Shown here: in pieces, positions 15,675-24,218 of the stretch
How the letters are laid out: each line of letters begins with the position of its first letter
How positions within the stretch are numbered: the stretch's first letter is position 1
Origin: an uncultured Collinsella sp.
GTDB taxonomy: Bacteria > Actinomycetota > Coriobacteriia > Coriobacteriales > Coriobacteriaceae
Reading direction: 5' to 3'
Assembly (NCBI GenBank): GCA_958443265.1
Contig: CAUCKA010000007.1
Span: 1-64,000, forward strand
DNA length: 64,000 nucleotides
Translations under genes and position numbers: made by a program
Notes under the pieces: generated by a model
The model's database searches: none
Told to the model about the DNA's origin: nothing
Seen by the model: only the letters and a program-made list of their open reading frames with translations

Positions 15675-18451
15675 CAGAATCCTCCAAACTCACGATCTTC
15701 ACGTGCCATCTCGGCATCGACAGATTCCAGCGCGGCAAGCCCCTCCTCGTCCAACAGGACCTCGCGCGGCTTGGAACCGTCGGGCGGGCCGACGACACCC
15801 TTTTCTTCCAGCATGTCCATAATACGCCCGGCACGCGCATAGCCAACCTTCAGGCGGCGTTGCAGGCCAGATGTGGAGCCCAGCTGCGATTCCACCACAA
15901 TATGGGCGGCTTCCCAAATGAGCGGATCATCGTCTTGCGGCTCGGCGACTCCGGTGCGGACAATGCCGCCGCCACCAGCCATGGACATAGAAGCGGGCGC
16001 CACGGCGGACAGAATCTCCTCGTGGTAGTCGGGCTCGCTCTGCGACTTGACGAACTCGACAATCTCGTTGATTTCGTCGTCCGAGACAAAGCAGCCCTGG
16101 ATACGGCGGGGCTTGCCCCAGTCGACCTTGGAGAACAGCATGTCGCCCAAACCGGTGAGCTTCTCGGCACCCATCTGGTCGATGATGACGCGCGAGTCGA
16201 TGCCCGTGGCGACGTTAAAGGCGATGCGGTTGGTGATGTTGGCCTTGATAAGGCCCGTCACCACGTTGGAGCTGGGGCGCTGCGTGGCAACGATAAGGTG
16301 AATACCGGCGGCACGGCCCAGCTGTGCAATACGCACGATCGAGGCCTCGACATCCTTACCGGCGACCATCATCAGGTCAGAGAGCTCGTCAATGATAATG
16401 ACCAGGTAGGGCATCTTTTGCGGCGGGTTGTCGTAATGCTCAAACTCGCCGGCGGCCTGCTTTTCGTTATAGGTCGAAATCTTACGGACGTTGAGGCGTT
16501 CGAATACCTTCAGGCGGCGCTCCATTTCGGACACGGCCCACTGCAGGGCGCTCGCGGCCTGCTTGGGCTCGGTCACCACGGGCACATAGAGATGCGGCAG
16601 ACCGTTATAGCCCGCAAGCTCGACGCGCTTGGGGTCGACCATGATCAGGCGAACGTCCTCGGGAAGGGCGCGCATGAGCAAGGTCGTGATGATGGAATTG
16701 ATCATCACCGACTTACCAGAACCGGTCGTACCGGCGATCAACAGGTGAGGCATCTTGGCGAGGTCGGCGACGACCGGCGTGCCCTCGGCGTCGCGGCCGA
16801 TGGCAAGCTCGAGCGGACCGCCCTTCACATAGGGCAGCACGTCGCCCAGATTGACGTTCTGGCGCTTGCGGTTGGGAATCTCGATGCCCACGAGCGAGGT
16901 GCCGGGGATCGGGGCAAAGATACGAACCGACTGGGCGGCGAGCGAAAGCGCAATATCGTCCTCGAGGCTCGAAATCTTGCTCACGCGCTCGCCCTCGCCA
17001 GGTTGCAGCTTAAAGGTCGTCACCGTGGGGCCGGCGATCCAGCCGACCACGCGGGCACTGCGGCCAAACTCAAGCAAGGTGGATTGCAGCGACTCAGCGG
17101 TCTGCTCCAGCTCCTTATCCGAAGACGCGGCAGAAGCCGACTGCGGGTTGGCATGTAGGATTTCGAGCGGCGGAAGCTTGAGGCCGTCCTCTTCTTCGCC
17201 CTCGTTATCTGCGGCGCCGCCGTCCGCTCCCCCATCACGAGCCGCAGCCGATTCGACAGCACTCGTGACAGGCGCATCGGCAACCTTGGGACGCTTTAAG
17301 AAGTCGGGAATCTGAGGTGCGGCCGAAACAGGGTTCACGGCAAACGGCGGCTCGGACTCGTCAACCTTGTCCGGATCGTCCTCCATCGAAAGCTGGCCGG
17401 TTACCTGGCCGCGCTTTGCATGGCGACGCGGCAGCAAAGTTGTCTTTGCGGTCTCAATCGGAGCCTCGTCGTCCTCGTCATCGCCCTCGGTAAGCTCAAT
17501 CTCGCTATCGGACCAAGATGGGTCGGGCTCACTCGTATTGAGCTTAGGCGCAGCCTTGCCCTTCTTGACATGGCGACGCGGCAGCAGCGTGGTCTTGGCG
17601 CGCTCGGCTTCAACCGACTCGGATACGTCGACAAATGGGTCATCGTCCTCGTCGTCATCCAAAACCGGGTCGACATCGCCACCCATGACCGTGGTCACCG
17701 CGGCGTCAGTCCCCTTCTGGCGCAGAATGCTCAGGTGCGGACGAGCGACGCCGGGAACAGACAGGGCCTCTTCATCGCCCCACGGGCTCGCATTGACATC
17801 GGCACGTCGACGCTCGGCAAAATCGGCAGCGCGATCGCGTGCGGAGCGCAAAACGCCACCCACCGAAAAGCCGATAATGACCAAACCAACGACGACAAGT
17901 CCCAGCAAGACAACCATGGCGATAGGTTTACCCAGGGCGTTTTGCAAGGCACTTGCGATAAAGGCGCCAATGTAGCCGCCCGACACGGAAAGGTTCTGCG
18001 GCGTAAACATAAGGTCGCACGAATCGCTCGTGCCCGGCACCATCAGCGAAAGAATGGAGACGACGGCGATAAAGACCAAGGCGCCGCCCGCGACAGAGCG
18101 CACGTTGAGCGGCGAGTCCTCACCCAAAAAGAGCGTGGCGGCAAACAGCAAGATGACGATCGGCAGCACGTAGGCGCCCAGACCAAAGCCCAGGTGGTAG
18201 AAACCGGCAACCGCAGCCGTCACGGGCGCTGTTGCCGGAGAGATAACGGCAATGAAGGACGCGATCGCCAAAACGGCGATGACCACACCGGCGATATCGC
18301 GATTGGCCGAAGGCTCGACCAAGGGCTCAAACTCATCGAACTCGGACTCATGGCCCTTATTGGCACGCAGATGGGAACCGGCACCCTTAGCAGATGCCGG
18401 TTGGTTATTGGCCTTATTGCCTTTGGCGTTTTGTGCAGATCCGCGCGCCAA
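15674..18451 (-). CDS. ftsK: DNA translocase FtsK/SpoIIIE
   Basis: FtsK pumps chromosomal DNA at the division septum and helps resolve dimers. The 925-residue protein has four N-terminal membrane helices (about 50-215), an acidic linker (about 240-420), then the motor with Walker A GTTGSGKS near 572 and Walker B VIIIDELSDLMM. A C-terminal winged-helix gamma domain follows (LQRRLKVGYARAGRIMDMLEEKG). The linker holds a duplicated AKTTLLPRRH motif. Translation starts at a TTG two bases after the rnj stop, with GGAGG five bases upstream. A Xer-type recombinase, a usual partner class, is encoded at 62857. Confidence 0.96.
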   Translation of the reverse strand: MARGSAQNAKGNKANNQPASAKGAGSHLRANKGHESEFDEFEPLVEPSANRDIAGVVIAVLAIASFIAVISPATAPVTAAVAGFYHLGFGLGAYVLPIVILLFAATLFLGEDSPLNVRSVAGGALVFIAVVSILSLMVPGTSDSCDLMFTPQNLSVSGGYIGAFIASALQNALGKPIAMVVLLGLVVVGLVIIGFSVGGVLRSARDRAADFAERRRADVNASPWGDEEALSVPGVARPHLSILRQKGTDAAVTTVMGGDVDPVLDDDEDDDPFVDVSESVEAERAKTTLLPRRHVKKGKAAPKLNTSEPDPSWSDSEIELTEGDDEDDEAPIETAKTTLLPRRHAKRGQVTGQLSMEDDPDKVDESEPPFAVNPVSAAPQIPDFLKRPKVADAPVTSAVESAAARDGGADGGAADNEGEEEDGLKLPPLEILHANPQSASAASSDKELEQTAESLQSTLLEFGRSARVVGWIAGPTVTTFKLQPGEGERVSKISSLEDDIALSLAAQSVRIFAPIPGTSLVGIEIPNRKRQNVNLGDVLPYVKGGPLELAIGRDAEGTPVVADLAKMPHLLIAGTTGSGKSVMINSIITTLLMRALPEDVRLIMVDPKRVELAGYNGLPHLYVPVVTEPKQAASALQWAVSEMERRLKVFERLNVRKISTYNEKQAAGEFEHYDNPPQKMPYLVIIIDELSDLMMVAGKDVEASIVRIAQLGRAAGIHLIVATQRPSSNVVTGLIKANITNRIAFNVATGIDSRVIIDQMGAEKLTGLGDMLFSKVDWGKPRRIQGCFVSDDEINEIVEFVKSQSEPDYHEEILSAVAPASMSMAGGGGIVRTGVAEPQDDDPLIWEAAHIVVESQLGSTSGLQRRLKVGYARAGRIMDMLEEKGVVGPPDGSKPREVLLDEEGLAALESVDAEMAREDREFGGF

Positions 18452-18452
18452 A

Positions 18453-20123
18453 CTAAACCTCCATGACGACCGGGATGATCATCGGACGGGTGCGCGTACG
18501 GCTCCAGATAAAGTTAGAGAGCGAATCGCGCACGGCCTTGCGAATGGCATCGGAACCGCTGCTGGTAAAGCTGAACTTACCCTTCTCGATCGTCTTCATA
18601 ATGGACGCGGAGGCATCCTCGGAGAACTGGTCGTCGATGGCAAACGAGACGCCGCGGCCCGAGAACTCGATGGCCTCGATCTTCTTGTGTTTGAGGGAGA
18701 CGATGGCAACGGCCGTGACCATACCGTCGTTGGCGAGCTTCTGGCGATCGCGCAGGACGATGGGGTCGGTATCGCCGATACGCAGGCCGTCGACGTAGAC
18801 GACGCCGGACTCGACGGGCGTACCGCGCTTGACGATACCGCCGCGCATCTCGAGCGTGTCACCGTTATCGAGGATAAAGATATGATCGTCCTTGAGACCC
18901 ATCTTGCGGGCCAGCTGGGCATGGGCGCGCAGATGCACGGCCTCGCCGTGGACCGGCATAAAGTACGTAGGCTTGGCCATGGCCATCAGAAGCTTGAGCT
19001 CCTCCTGGCTACCGTGACCCGAGACGTGGACGAGAGCGCGGTTCTTATCCCACACGTCGCAGCCGAGCTTGGCCAGGCTGTTGACGACCTGCTGGACGGC
19101 CTTCTCGTTGCCAGGAACGGGAGTTGCCGAGAGGATAACGGTATCGCCCTCGTGGATGGAGAGCGTCTTGTGCTCGCCATTGGCCATGCGGGACAGGGCC
19201 GACAGCGGCTCGCCCTGCGAACCAGTGCACATGACGACGATCTTGTCATCGGGCAGGTTATCAATATCGAAGGCATCGATGATATCAGCGTCATCGATGT
19301 TGAGGTAACCGAGCTCGCGCGCCACGCGGGTGTTCGTGAGCATGGAGCGACCGGTCACAACGACCTTACGGCCGCACTTGCGGGCGGCATCGCAGATCTG
19401 CTGCAAACGATGGATGTGGCTCGAGAACGATGCGACGAACACGCGACCCGGGGCGTTCTTGATGGCGTGCAGCAGGTTGGGACCAACCTCGGCCTCGGAC
19501 TTGGTAAAGCCGGGAACCGTGGCATTGGTGGAGTCGGAAAGCAGCAGGTCGATGCCCTGCTTGGCAAAGCGGCTGATAGCGGCATAGTCGGGCGTAACGC
19601 CATCGATGGGCGTCTGGTCGAGCTTAAAGTCGCCGGTGTGCATAACGGTGCCCTGATTGGTGCGGATGAACACGCCCAGAGCGCCGGGGATGGAGTGCGT
19701 CATCGAGAAGAAGTCGAGCGAGATGCCGCCGAGGTTGACATGGCTGCCGCCCTTGACCTCGCGGAACTTGGGTGCGCGGATGCGGAACTCAGAAAGCTTG
19801 CCCTCGATAAAGCCAAGCGTCAGCTTGCTCGAGAAGATGGGCACCTTATTGTTGAGGTCCTGCAGCAGATACGGAAGCGAACCGGTGTGGTCCTCGTGGC
19901 CGTGAGTGACGACGATACCGCGGAGCTTCTCCTCGTTCTCCAAAACATAGGTGTAGTCGGGAAGCACCAGATCGATACCAGGCTGGGAGTCATCCGGGAA
20001 CATGAGGCCGGCGTCGACGAGCACCATGTCGTCGCCGCACTCGAAGACCGTCATATTCTTACCGATGCCGTCAAGGCCGCCAAGCGGGATGATCTTCAAG
20101 GGAGATGATTTTTTAGCTGCCAT
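18453..20123 (-). CDS. rnj: Ribonuclease J
   Basis: RNase J is a metallo-beta-lactamase ribonuclease with 5' exonuclease and endonuclease activity. The 556-residue product has HxHxDH as HGHEDH (74-79), HTGDFKLDQTP, the beta-CASP motifs (SDSTNATVPGFTKSE, CTGSQGEP, VHVSGHGSQEELK) and a C-terminal domain. It is immediately upstream of ftsK and about 520 bp downstream of pnp on the same strand. A probable promoter at 20300-20328 would give a leader of about 170 nt. Confidence 0.97.
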   Translation of the reverse strand: MAAKKSSPLKIIPLGGLDGIGKNMTVFECGDDMVLVDAGLMFPDDSQPGIDLVLPDYTYVLENEEKLRGIVVTHGHEDHTGSLPYLLQDLNNKVPIFSSKLTLGFIEGKLSEFRIRAPKFREVKGGSHVNLGGISLDFFSMTHSIPGALGVFIRTNQGTVMHTGDFKLDQTPIDGVTPDYAAISRFAKQGIDLLLSDSTNATVPGFTKSEAEVGPNLLHAIKNAPGRVFVASFSSHIHRLQQICDAARKCGRKVVVTGRSMLTNTRVARELGYLNIDDADIIDAFDIDNLPDDKIVVMCTGSQGEPLSALSRMANGEHKTLSIHEGDTVILSATPVPGNEKAVQQVVNSLAKLGCDVWDKNRALVHVSGHGSQEELKLLMAMAKPTYFMPVHGEAVHLRAHAQLARKMGLKDDHIFILDNGDTLEMRGGIVKRGTPVESGVVYVDGLRIGDTDPIVLRDRQKLANDGMVTAVAIVSLKHKKIEAIEFSGRGVSFAIDDQFSEDASASIMKTIEKGKFSFTSSGSDAIRKAVRDSLSNFIWSRTRTRPMIIPVVMEV

Positions 20124-20299
20124 AGGTTAGTGTGGTTTCCTTTCTTCGAAACGGGTCTGGAACAACCGACGGGGCGCTTCTGGCAAACCGACCGCCGGGA
20201 ACGTACAAACATGCATCGCAGAGTCGATGCAATAACCACAGTATGATACCCATTTGCCCACCAACAGACCACCCATGCATCAAAGCCCCATCTGAACCT

Positions 20300-20328
20300 A
20301 TGTATCCCGCTGAGACCAGACCTGACAA
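20300..20328 (-). promoter_or_regulatory. Probable rnj promoter
   Basis: On the minus strand TTGTCA (20323-20328) and ATACAT (20300-20305) are 17 bp apart. The -35 lies inside a repeat-like ACCTGTCC...GGTCTGG segment. Transcription would begin near 20293 and read into rnj. The -10 is only moderate, so this is tentative. Confidence 0.5.
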
Positions 20329-20450
20329 AAAGGGACAGGTTTATTTTGGTCGGTTTTATCTGGGGAAATGTCGCACATGCGATTATCTAAAGATCTGAAT
20401 TCAGATAGCTGAATAGACTGTCTAACAAAATCGCAACCCGCACCAACCAG

Positions 20451-20596
20451 CCCTTTTGCTATTCCCGGCGGGGTCCGCGGGTAAAGTTTATCGCGAGTTC
20501 CGCACGAGCCGGAGAGCACTTAATGTGCTCTCCGTGCGAGCAGGACTGTAGAGCAGGAAACTTTACCCGCGGACCCCGCCGGGAATAGCAAAAGGG
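20451..20596. repeat. 146-bp element with perfect 39-bp inverted repeat
   Basis: The segment 20451-20489 is the exact reverse complement of 20558-20596, 39 of 39 bases. The 68-bp centre contains a second hairpin: GGAGAGCAC (20511-20519) and GTGCTCTCC (20525-20533) around TTAAT, extended by CGCAC (20501-20505) pairing with GTGCG (20534-20538). There is no ORF and no clear target-site duplication. The right arm merges with the T tract of the pnp terminator. It could be a MITE-like element, a structured RNA or a recombination product. Confidence 0.85.
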
Positions 20597-20620
20597 CGAC
20601 CCCTGTCCGGAGTCGCCCTT
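20592..20620 (-). terminator. Rho-independent terminator of pnp
   Basis: AAGGGCGAC (20592-20600) and GTCGCCCTT (20612-20620) form a 9-bp stem with an 11-nt loop, ending in TTTTGC on the minus strand. It begins 24 bp past the pnp stop. Confidence 0.85.
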
Positions 20621-20643
20621 GCGGCGCTGCTTATGTGCTGCTG

Positions 20644-22890
20644 TTACTCGGCGTCGTGGTAACGGCGGGGCTTGCGGCCTCCGTTGTCACCGGGACGGCG
20701 CGGACGGTCGCTGCGCTCGGAGCGCTCGCGACGCGGACGCTCACGGCGCTGGAAGTGCTCGCCGTCGCCCTCGGAGGAACCCTCGGCGCGAGCCGGAGCC
20801 TCAGGCTTGTCAAGACGATCGAGCGAGATCTTGCCGCGATCGTCGACCTCGATGACGACGACCTTGACCTCGTCGCCGACGTTGAGGACGTCCTCGACCT
20901 TCTCCACGCGGCCCTTGGCGACGCGGGAGATGTGCAGCAGGCCGTCCTTGCCAGGCAGCAGGTTGACGAAGGCGCCGAAGGGCTGGATGGAGACCACACG
21001 ACCGGTGTACTCCTCGCCCGGCTCGGGAACCTTGATGATGAGCTTGATACGCTCGACAGCCTGATCGACGGACTCGCCGGTGCCGCCGACAAAGACGGTG
21101 CCGTCCTCCTGGATGTCGACCGAGGCACCGGTCTCGTCCTGGATGCCGCGGATGACCTTACCACCAGAACCGATAACGTCGCGGATCTTGTCGGTCGGAA
21201 CCTGGATGGAGACGATGCGCGGAGCGGTGCTGCGCGTGGTGTGGCGCGGCTCGGGGATCACATCGAGCATCTTCTGCAGGATGAAGGCGCGACCCTCCTT
21301 GGCCTGCTGCAGGGCGCGGGCCAAGATGTCGAAGGTAAGACCGGTGGCCTTGTTGTCCATCTGCAGGGCGGTGATGCCCTCGGTGGTGCCGGTGACCTTA
21401 AAGTCCATGTCGCCCAGGAAGTCCTCGAGACCCTGGATATCGGACAGGACCACGGTCTTGCCCTCCTCCTGGATCAGGCCCATGGCGATACCGGAGACCG
21501 GGCGCTTAATAGGCACGCCGCCGTCCATAAGGGCGAGCGTGGAGCCGCAGGTCGAAGCCATCGAAGAGGAGCCGTTGGACTCCATGACCTCGGAGACCAC
21601 GCGAATAGCGTAGGGGAACTCGTTCTCGTCGGGGAGCACCGGGAGCAGGGCGCGCTCGGCCAGGTTGCCGTGGCCGATCTCGCGGCGCTTGGGGCTGCCC
21701 ATGCGGCCAGTCTCGCCGGTGCAGAACGGCGGGAAGTTGTAGTGGTGCATATAGCGCTTGCCCTCGGTGGGCTCGATGGTATCCAGACGCTGACCCTCGT
21801 TGAGCATACCGAGCGACAGGACGGAAAGCACCTGGGTCTGGCCACGCTGGAACAGACCGGAGCCGTGAACGAGCGGCAGGTAGTTATCCTTCACCATGAT
21901 GGGGCGAATCTCATCGGCGGCACGGCCGTCGACGCGCTCGCCGGTCTCGACGACCATGGTGCGCATGGCCTTCTTCTCGAGCTTCTTGAGCGCCACGGGG
22001 ATCTCGCGCTCCCAAGCGGCCTGCTCCTCCTCGGTGAACTCGGCACGGATGGACTCCTTCAGAGCCTCGACCTTACCGATACGGGAGAGCTTGTCGGCAT
22101 CGCGAAGGGCGGCGGCCATCTCGTCGTAGTGGGCGAAGATGCGCTCCTGGACCTCCTCGACGGGCTGGTCGAGCGGGTACTCCTTCTTGACGATGGCGCC
22201 ATTGACCTGCTCCCACTCGGCAACGAACTCGTCCTGGGCCTGGCAGAAGGCGGCAAGGGCCTCCTGGCCAAACTTCATGGCGGCGAGCATGTCGTCCTCG
22301 GAGATCTCCTCGGCGCCGGCCTCGACCATCGAGATGAAGTCGGCAGAGCCGCCCAGCTCCAGGTCCAGGTCGGAGTTCTCGCGCTCCTCGTAGGTGGGGT
22401 TGACGATAAACTCGCCGGTCTCCACGTTACGGCCGATGCGCACGCAGGCAAGCGGGCCCTCGAAGGGCACGCCGCCGAGCGTCATGGCCAGGGAGGCACC
22501 CATGACGTTGATGACGTCAAAGGGGTTGACCTGGTCGGCGACGAGCGAGGTAGCGACGATGTGTACCTCGTTGCGGAAGCCGTCCGGGAAGCTCGGGCGA
22601 ATCGGACGGTCGATCATGCGCGCGGTGAGCGTGGCCTTCTCACTGGGACGGCCCTCACGCTTGAGGTAGCCACCCGGGATGCGGCCGGCGGCGTACATCT
22701 TCTCGTTGAAGTCGACGGTCAGCGGGAAGAAGTCGTAGTTCTTGCGCTCCTTGGAGACGACCACGGTGTCGAGCATCGTGGTGTCGCCCTGCTTGACCAG
22801 GCAGGCGCCGGTGGCCTGCTTGGCAAGCTCGCCCGACTCAAAGGTGTAGGTCTTGCCGTACAGCTCAAAGGTCTTGGATACGAGTGTCAT
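20644..22890 (-). CDS. pnp: Polyribonucleotide nucleotidyltransferase (PNPase)
   Basis: PNPase degrades RNA 3' to 5' with phosphate and can add tails. The 748-residue protein has two RNase PH-like domains (first ending near 220; second with the GSGLFQRGQTQVLSV and MDFKVTGT motifs), a KH domain (KIRDVIGSGGKVIRGIQDETG) and an S1 domain (GEEYTGRVVSIQPFGAFVNLLPGKDGLLHIS). An Arg/Glu-rich tail ends the protein. It follows rpsO, the common rpsO-pnp pairing, but a good terminator lies between them. Confidence 0.97.
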   Translation of the reverse strand: MTLVSKTFELYGKTYTFESGELAKQATGACLVKQGDTTMLDTVVVSKERKNYDFFPLTVDFNEKMYAAGRIPGGYLKREGRPSEKATLTARMIDRPIRPSFPDGFRNEVHIVATSLVADQVNPFDVINVMGASLAMTLGGVPFEGPLACVRIGRNVETGEFIVNPTYEERENSDLDLELGGSADFISMVEAGAEEISEDDMLAAMKFGQEALAAFCQAQDEFVAEWEQVNGAIVKKEYPLDQPVEEVQERIFAHYDEMAAALRDADKLSRIGKVEALKESIRAEFTEEEQAAWEREIPVALKKLEKKAMRTMVVETGERVDGRAADEIRPIMVKDNYLPLVHGSGLFQRGQTQVLSVLSLGMLNEGQRLDTIEPTEGKRYMHHYNFPPFCTGETGRMGSPKRREIGHGNLAERALLPVLPDENEFPYAIRVVSEVMESNGSSSMASTCGSTLALMDGGVPIKRPVSGIAMGLIQEEGKTVVLSDIQGLEDFLGDMDFKVTGTTEGITALQMDNKATGLTFDILARALQQAKEGRAFILQKMLDVIPEPRHTTRSTAPRIVSIQVPTDKIRDVIGSGGKVIRGIQDETGASVDIQEDGTVFVGGTGESVDQAVERIKLIIKVPEPGEEYTGRVVSIQPFGAFVNLLPGKDGLLHISRVAKGRVEKVEDVLNVGDEVKVVVIEVDDRGKISLDRLDKPEAPARAEGSSEGDGEHFQRRERPRRERSERSDRPRRPGDNGGRKPRRYHDAE

Positions 22891-22993
22891 TGTTCTCCTT
22901 TACCCCGCAGGCCCCTTGCCTGCAGGCTCCTCATGTGACGCGGGCCCCCTGCCCCCGCCACGCTTCAGAGCGTGATTGTTCACGCCCTTACAC

Positions 22994-23024
22994 AAAAAGA
23001 GCGCCCCGCTGCGCAGGACGCTCC
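22994..23024 (-). terminator. Rho-independent terminator of rpsO
   Basis: On the minus strand GAGCGTCC pairs with GGGCGCTC around TGCGCAGC-like loop bases, followed by TTTTT. It is 16 bp past the rpsO stop. A second small stem (GCGTGA-TTGT-TCACGC, 22970-22985) lies between it and pnp and may belong to the pnp leader. Confidence 0.8.
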
Positions 23025-23039
23025 TTGCATGTACAAATC

Positions 23040-23318
23040 CTACTGGATGTTGTCGCGGATGCCCAGAGCCTTGATGAGCTCACGGTACTCGACGATGTCG
23101 TTCTTCTTGATGTAGGAGAGAAGACGACGACGACGGCCAACGAGCATAAGCAGGCCACGACGGGTGTGGAAGTCCTTCTGGTGGGACTTCATGTGCTCGG
23201 TCAGCTCCTTGATGCGCTCGGACAGGATGGCGACCTGAACCTTGGGGTTACCGGTATCGACCGGGGAGTTACCGAACTGGGCGGTCAGCTCCGCCTTGCG
23301 CTCTTTGGAAACAGTCAT
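23040..23318 (-). CDS. rpsO: 30S ribosomal protein S15
   Basis: S15 is a primary 16S rRNA-binding protein of the small subunit platform. The 92-residue product shows the family throughout: TGNPKVQVAILSERIKELTEHMK, then HQKDFHTRRGLLMLVGRRRRLLSY and a closing YRELIKALGIR. The frame runs upstream to 23417, but homology and an AAAGGTG site place the start at the ATG at 23318. Confidence 0.98.
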   Translation of the reverse strand: MTVSKERKAELTAQFGNSPVDTGNPKVQVAILSERIKELTEHMKSHQKDFHTRRGLLMLVGRRRRLLSYIKKNDIVEYRELIKALGIRDNIQ

Positions 23319-23456
23319 TGTTTCACCTTTCGTTTTGCGTCGCCATCGGGCGACTCCATTCGCCTCGGACTGGGAAGCCGCCGGTGGAGCGAACATCCAA
23401 GGTCGAGGTACCAACATGTCGGTATGTTACCACAAGCGGCGCGCGCCTGCGCATCA

Positions 23457-24206
23457 TCACCGACCCAACATGAATTCCATCGCACGGAGCCGCTGATCGG
23501 TGTGCGTGGCGGCCCAAACATGCGAAAGCCCCAGCAAAAACGTAGCCGTATGCGGATCGATCAGCTCGTCCATAAGGGCACCGAATGTCATGGACATCAG
23601 AGCGCGCAGCCATGCGACCTCGCCGACCGATACCAACTCGGCGCCAGGCACGCTCGAGGCGCACGACCCGCACAGAAGCCCGCCGGCCTGGGCCGAGAAA
23701 TGCGAGAGCATGGGATCGCCGCACGAGACGCATGCCGAAAAATCGGGGCGGTAACCAACGTGCGACAGCAGTTTAAAGACAAAGGCTGCCACGAGCAGGT
23801 CCATATGTGCCGCGTCGAGCCCGCAGCCGACAAGCGTGAGCGCCCGCTGCGTGATGGCAAAGGTAAATGGATCCTCGGCATCCTCGAAAGAGCACACGCG
23901 CGCAACCTCGGCAATCGCGCTGGCGGCACAGATCGTCTCGTAGTCAGGAGCGGCACCGAGTGGCGCCTCCATAAGCTCCGCCTGAGAAACCACGTCAAGC
24001 GAGCGACCACGCGCGAGCAGCATATCGACGGTACAGAAAAGCTCACAGCGGGCCGCAAGGCGACCGCCGGGCTTACGCGCGCCCTTAGCCACGGCACGCA
24101 CCTGCCGTCCCCGTTCGTCGAGCATGGTCAAGATCAGATCGGTTTCCTTGAGCTTCGTCTTGTCGAGGACGAGCACCTTTGTGCGATATGTGCGAGAGCC
24201 TGCCAT
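23457..24206 (-). CDS. recO: DNA repair protein RecO
   Basis: RecO works with RecR and RecF to load RecA at gaps. The 249-residue protein has the N-terminal OB fold (RTKVLVLDKTKLKETDLILTMLDERGRQVRAVAKGARK) and a later four-cysteine zinc site (CVSC about 187-190, CGSC about 207-210). Length is standard. It is 12 bp downstream of era, as in many Gram-positive era-recO clusters. Confidence 0.94.
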   Translation of the reverse strand: MAGSRTYRTKVLVLDKTKLKETDLILTMLDERGRQVRAVAKGARKPGGRLAARCELFCTVDMLLARGRSLDVVSQAELMEAPLGAAPDYETICAASAIAEVARVCSFEDAEDPFTFAITQRALTLVGCGLDAAHMDLLVAAFVFKLLSHVGYRPDFSACVSCGDPMLSHFSAQAGGLLCGSCASSVPGAELVSVGEVAWLRALMSMTFGALMDELIDPHTATFLLGLSHVWAATHTDQRLRAMEFMLGR

Positions 24207-24218
24207 GAACGCCGAGGC

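Larger units (their letters stand above)
20124..20643. other. 520-bp intergenic region between rnj and pnp
   Basis: No credible gene is present. From the pnp side it holds the pnp terminator (20592-20620), a perfect 39-bp inverted repeat with an inner hairpin (20451-20596), a 14-bp EcoRI-type palindrome ATCTGAATTCAGAT (20393-20406), a GGGACAGGT motif resembling a transposase-associated repeat (20318-20345), and a probable rnj promoter (20300-20328) followed by the rnj leader. Confidence 0.7.

Noticed and set aside
20393..20406. ATCTGAATTCAGAT palindrome as an operator
   Set aside because: A single 14-bp palindrome with no second copy and no alignment with a promoter; kept only as a note on the intergenic region.
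20635..22938. A 767-codon plus-strand frame opposite pnp
   Set aside because: Shadow of pnp; begins inside the pnp terminator region.
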